From: Clostridia bacterium
GTDB lineage: Bacteria; Bacillota; Clostridia; Oscillospirales; Oscillospiraceae
Assembly (NCBI GenBank): GCA_009929315.1
Contig: SAAS01000009.1
Span: forward strand, 64,095 to 105,921
Direction: 5' to 3'
DNA length: 41,827 nt
Shown piece after piece: positions 39,369 through 41,827 of this stretch. Both the position numbers and the translations under genes were made by a program. Every line of letters begins with the position of its first letter. Within the stretch, counting starts at the first letter, position 1. The notes under the pieces are model-generated. The model searched no databases. It was given only the letters and a program-made list of their open reading frames with translations, and was not told the DNA's origin.

Positions 39369-40835
39369 TTACTGGTGGTCGGCGCCTGTCAGGTAGTTAT
39401 AAAATGCAGGATTTACATAGAGGTCAACGGGTACGACTTCAAGGTCGGGAGCGACGGAGGCGACGACTGCCGCAATCTTCGCTGTGCCGTCCGTGGTGCT
39501 GTACGGGTGGATGGAATAATCGCCGTCATAAATGATGTTATCCTTGAGGAGCTTGAAGTTGTTGACGGTCGTCGGGTAGGTTGTCGAATAGAGGGGCTGC
39601 CACCAGGAGCTTGCAAGAAGCGGAACTGTCGGCTTTCCGTCGGAGTCAACATTGGTATCGTATTTCTTCGCATAAGCCTCGATTACACTATGGAAGGCAT
39701 CCCTGTCCTTAATCGTGTCAAACTCGAGCTTGAGGTCATACTCCATTGCGTAGCAGAGCCAGCGCCCGCCCGAAATAGCCTTGAGCTCGTAAGTCGGAGT
39801 GGCTTCAACCTTAGTCGGGTCGCCCCACTCAACCATGTACTCGTAAATCGAAACCTTAGGCTCCATCTGTACTTTCGCGTCAATGCCTTCGCTGTTAAGA
39901 AGGCCGATGAGTTGGATTGCATGAGTTATATCGCTGTGACCGTAGGAGAGGGTGTACTTTGAAAGGAAATTTGCGTCGTAACCGTCGTACTTGAGGCTGT
40001 AGCCTGTGCTTGCGCCCTGAATAACAAGCTGTGCGCCGAAATTCGAGAGCTTCTCGTCGTCAAAGTTTGTGAAGGAGTTCCATGTGGACTGGAGCTTCGC
40101 ATATATATCGGGGTCACTTGCCATGCCGAGATAGTTTCTGCCGATACTGGAAATATTCACGGCGGCCATGAGGAGCGCGTCCGCGGTTTTTGCGTCCAAA
40201 GCGGCGCCGAAGGAATAGGTAGACATGGCTATATCCGTGTCAAGCGCTGCGGCAACATAAGGTGCATAAGCGTCCGAAACGCCTGTCACGCCGTAAGCCG
40301 CGAGGCGCTCTTTTGCCTTGCCCGTGTCAACAGGCGCTGTGTATGTAAGAGCAAGCTCCTTCATGCCCGCGGCGATTACCGTGGCTTTAACGGCTTCCGC
40401 AACTGTGAGGGTGCCTGTGCCGTCCGTCTTTTCTCCTTCAATCTTCACAAGAGCCGCGTCAAAATCGGCGCGGGAAACGGTTGCCGTGAAGGCGGGGATT
40501 TCAAAATAGCTTTCCAGATACTCGGCATTTTTGTCATCGGCAGCAAAGCCGCTGACAAAGACCGTGCCCGTAGCGCCGTCCCATGCGATGGTCTTTCCCA
40601 GCGCCTCGCTCAAGGCTCGAACAGGCAAATAGGTAGTTCCGTTATAAATAAAGGCGTCTACCACATTGCCGTTTACGTCTTTGGGAATCAGTTTGCTTTC
40701 GTCCGTGAAGATGGAAACGCCGGAATCAATTGTAATGTTTTTTCTGACGAGATTTGCGGCAAGCGCAGGTACGCACAGGGAAATAATGAGTAGCACAACG
40801 AGCACGCCGCCAAGGAGTCTGGAGTGTTTTTTCAT
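39369..40835 (-). CDS. Exported protein with copper amine oxidase N-terminal-type domain
   Basis: A 488-residue secreted protein. A signal peptide (residues ~8-27, ending VPALAAN) precedes a copper-amine-oxidase N-terminal-like domain (~28-95) with NGTTYLPVRALSEALGKTI and a hydrophobic finish. The name is historic: these domains lack copper and catalytic residues and act as wall-associated modules. The remaining ~390 residues (for example YGHSDITHAIQLIGLLNSEG and ISGGRWLCYAMEYDLKLEF) match no family I recognise, although the polypeptide is unbroken and Ala/Asp/Tyr-rich. Promoter at 40910-40938; terminator after the stop; GGAG before the ATG. Function unknown. Confidence 0.82.
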   Translation of the reverse strand: MKKHSRLLGGVLVVLLIISLCVPALAANLVRKNITIDSGVSIFTDESKLIPKDVNGNVVDAFIYNGTTYLPVRALSEALGKTIAWDGATGTVFVSGFAADDKNAEYLESYFEIPAFTATVSRADFDAALVKIEGEKTDGTGTLTVAEAVKATVIAAGMKELALTYTAPVDTGKAKERLAAYGVTGVSDAYAPYVAAALDTDIAMSTYSFGAALDAKTADALLMAAVNISSIGRNYLGMASDPDIYAKLQSTWNSFTNFDDEKLSNFGAQLVIQGASTGYSLKYDGYDANFLSKYTLSYGHSDITHAIQLIGLLNSEGIDAKVQMEPKVSIYEYMVEWGDPTKVEATPTYELKAISGGRWLCYAMEYDLKLEFDTIKDRDAFHSVIEAYAKKYDTNVDSDGKPTVPLLASSWWQPLYSTTYPTTVNNFKLLKDNIIYDGDYSIHPYSTTDGTAKIAAVVASVAPDLEVVPVDLYVNPAFYNYLTGADHQ

Positions 40836-40909
40836 TTGAATGAGCTCCTTTCAAAAACGCATATTCGGTTTCGGTTTGCATCAAGGCAAAGCCTCAATTT
40901 GTTGGCATT

Positions 40910-40938
40910 ATTATATACATATATTTGGCAACAATCAA
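40910..40938 (-). promoter_or_regulatory. Promoter of the copper-amine-oxidase-N-domain gene
   Basis: TTGATT (40938-40933), 17-bp spacer, TATAAT (40915-40910). Confidence 0.7.
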
Positions 40939-40966
40939 GCCGAGCCGCGAGTTTATTATGCCTGTT

Positions 40967-41746
40967 TCAGGGTTTGTACTGCATGCCTGTGTGGTCGATT
41001 TCGTAATTGTCCTTGAGAAGCAGCTCCGAAACGGGCACAAGCGAGTAACCCTCGGCAATCAGCCCCTCGATAATGGCTGGCAGAGCCTCGGGCGTGTTCT
41101 CGGCGGCGTTGTGGAAAAGGATAATCGAGCCGGGCACAACCTTGCTTAAGACCCTGTTATTTATCTCGGAGGCTGAAATGCCCTTCCAATCGAGCGAATC
41201 GACGTTCCATTGAATCGCCGTCATGCCGACTGCGTTTACGGTGTTAATCACATGGTCGTCATACTCGCCGTAAGGACAGCGAAAAAGCGTAGGACGCTCT
41301 CCCGTGACCGCCTCGATTTTGTCGTTGCAGGTCTTAAGATTTTGCATAATCTCGTCAGCGCTGAGGCTTGCGAAATGCGCGTGGTCGTCCGAATGGCTCA
41401 TAACCTCGTGACCCGCGTCGTGCAGCGCCTTGACCGATTCGGGGTATTTGTCCACCCATGCGCCGACAACGAAAAACGTCGCCTTGACATTGTATTTTGC
41501 CAGAATGTCGATAAGCGCCTGCGTGTCCTCGTTGCCCCAGGCCGCGTCAAAGGTGAGGCTCGCGCACTTGTTGTCGCGCGCAACGCAGTAAATCGGGAGC
41601 GCACGCACCGAGGCACTCGCCCCGACGATTGCGGAGCTGTTTATTACCCACGGCAGACCGAACATGAAGCACAGCGCAAGCACCACCGCGCTCTCTCTTT
41701 TGTGCCGCAGAAGCCATCTTTTCGCCCTGTAAATCCTGTAATGCAT
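40967..41746 (-). CDS. Polysaccharide deacetylase, PdaB-like
   Basis: A 259-residue NodB-fold (carbohydrate esterase 4) protein with an N-terminal membrane anchor (~20-40), so the domain is outside. Motifs: LTFDAAWG with Asp67, SHSDDHAHF with metal-ligand His118 and His122, RCPYG (156-160), DSLDWKG and LFHNAAENTP with His212. The usual second Asp of TFDD is replaced by Ala, as in PdaB relatives, which act late in sporulation on spore peptidoglycan. GGAGG is 7 nt before the ATG. It reads left, with the copper-amine-oxidase-N-domain gene next on the same strand after a 131-nt gap with its own promoter. Activity of this variant motif is uncertain. Confidence 0.9.
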   Translation of the reverse strand: MHYRIYRAKRWLLRHKRESAVVLALCFMFGLPWVINSSAIVGASASVRALPIYCVARDNKCASLTFDAAWGNEDTQALIDILAKYNVKATFFVVGAWVDKYPESVKALHDAGHEVMSHSDDHAHFASLSADEIMQNLKTCNDKIEAVTGERPTLFRCPYGEYDDHVINTVNAVGMTAIQWNVDSLDWKGISASEINNRVLSKVVPGSIILFHNAAENTPEALPAIIEGLIAEGYSLVPVSELLLKDNYEIDHTGMQYKP

Positions 41747-41827
41747 TTGTCGCCCTCCCGAGAATGTTTTAGTACATCCTATGAGGAGAGCGACAGGTTT
41801 AGGACAGGTATTTGTAGGGGGGTAAAA

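Noticed and set aside
1..41827. Mobile element, prophage or defence island.
   Set aside because: No transposase, integrase, restriction, toxin-antitoxin or Cas-like gene was recognised; the window is mostly housekeeping with some surface genes.

Overview
The window comes from an endospore-forming Bacillota, most likely a gut-type Clostridia (Oscillospirales-like). The signs are spoVAD/spoVAE and a PdaB-type deacetylase, S-layer-homology surface proteins, a two-subunit class I fumarase gene, a clostridial pyr operon with pyrK and pyrI, sigma-A promoters close to TTGACA-17-TATAAT, strong GGAGG ribosome binding sites and frequent GTG/TTG starts. No insertion sequence, phage gene, integrase or CRISPR array was seen. 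This placement is inference from gene content only.

Layout. 1-1.3 kb: feoA and the 5' part of feoB (runs off the left edge), reading left, with palindromes of the DtxR type. 1.4-3.6 kb: a three-gene membrane/surface operon of unknown function (MFS permease, small membrane protein, SH3-like anchored protein). 3.7-4.9 kb: a DUF1461 membrane protein and a fumarase beta subunit without its alpha partner. 4.9-6.3 kb: infC-rpmI-rplT with a leader attenuator and an apparent AUA start for infC. 6.3-8.9 kb: deoC and a divergent cytoplasmic GH13 alpha-glucosidase/neopullulanase. 8.9-14.8 kb: the pyrimidine operon pyrC-pyrK-pyrD-pyrF-pyrE-pyrB-pyrI, read leftwards from one promoter. 15-19.3 kb: oppB-C-D-F. 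19.8-24.7 kb: a two-OB-fold SSB-like protein, a diaminopimelate-decarboxylase-type enzyme, an acyltransferase and the separate oppA lipoprotein gene. 24.8-26.6 kb: a divergent pair, an MBL-fold hydrolase and a flavodoxin-ferredoxin (EFR1) protein. 26.7-27.7 kb: a methyltransferase behind a leader that looks like a translation-dependent attenuator. 27.8-33.6 kb: an SLH-BsuPI surface protein, an FMN reductase, a GNAT acetyltransferase and a large SLH surface protein split by an in-frame TAG. 33.7-35.4 kb: tRNA-Leu(UAG), spoVAE and spoVAD. 35.5-39.2 kb: malQ and tex, convergent. 39.4-41.7 kb: a copper-amine-oxidase-N-domain protein and a PdaB-like deacetylase.

How the genes fit together. OppABCDF would import peptides, with the binding protein encoded apart from the permease. 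The GH13 enzyme and MalQ are both cytoplasmic and fit maltodextrin turnover. The pyr operon carries the de novo UMP genes except carAB, with no pyrR or PyrR-type leader visible. SpoVAD/AE and the PdaB-like enzyme belong to spore formation.

Most worth following up are regulatory: an alternative-pairing RNA element over the pyrF start, a leader-peptide attenuator before the methyltransferase, interlocked terminators at the GH13/pyrI junction, a possible AUU start for the MFS gene, and the single in-frame amber codon in the 1,100-residue SLH protein.
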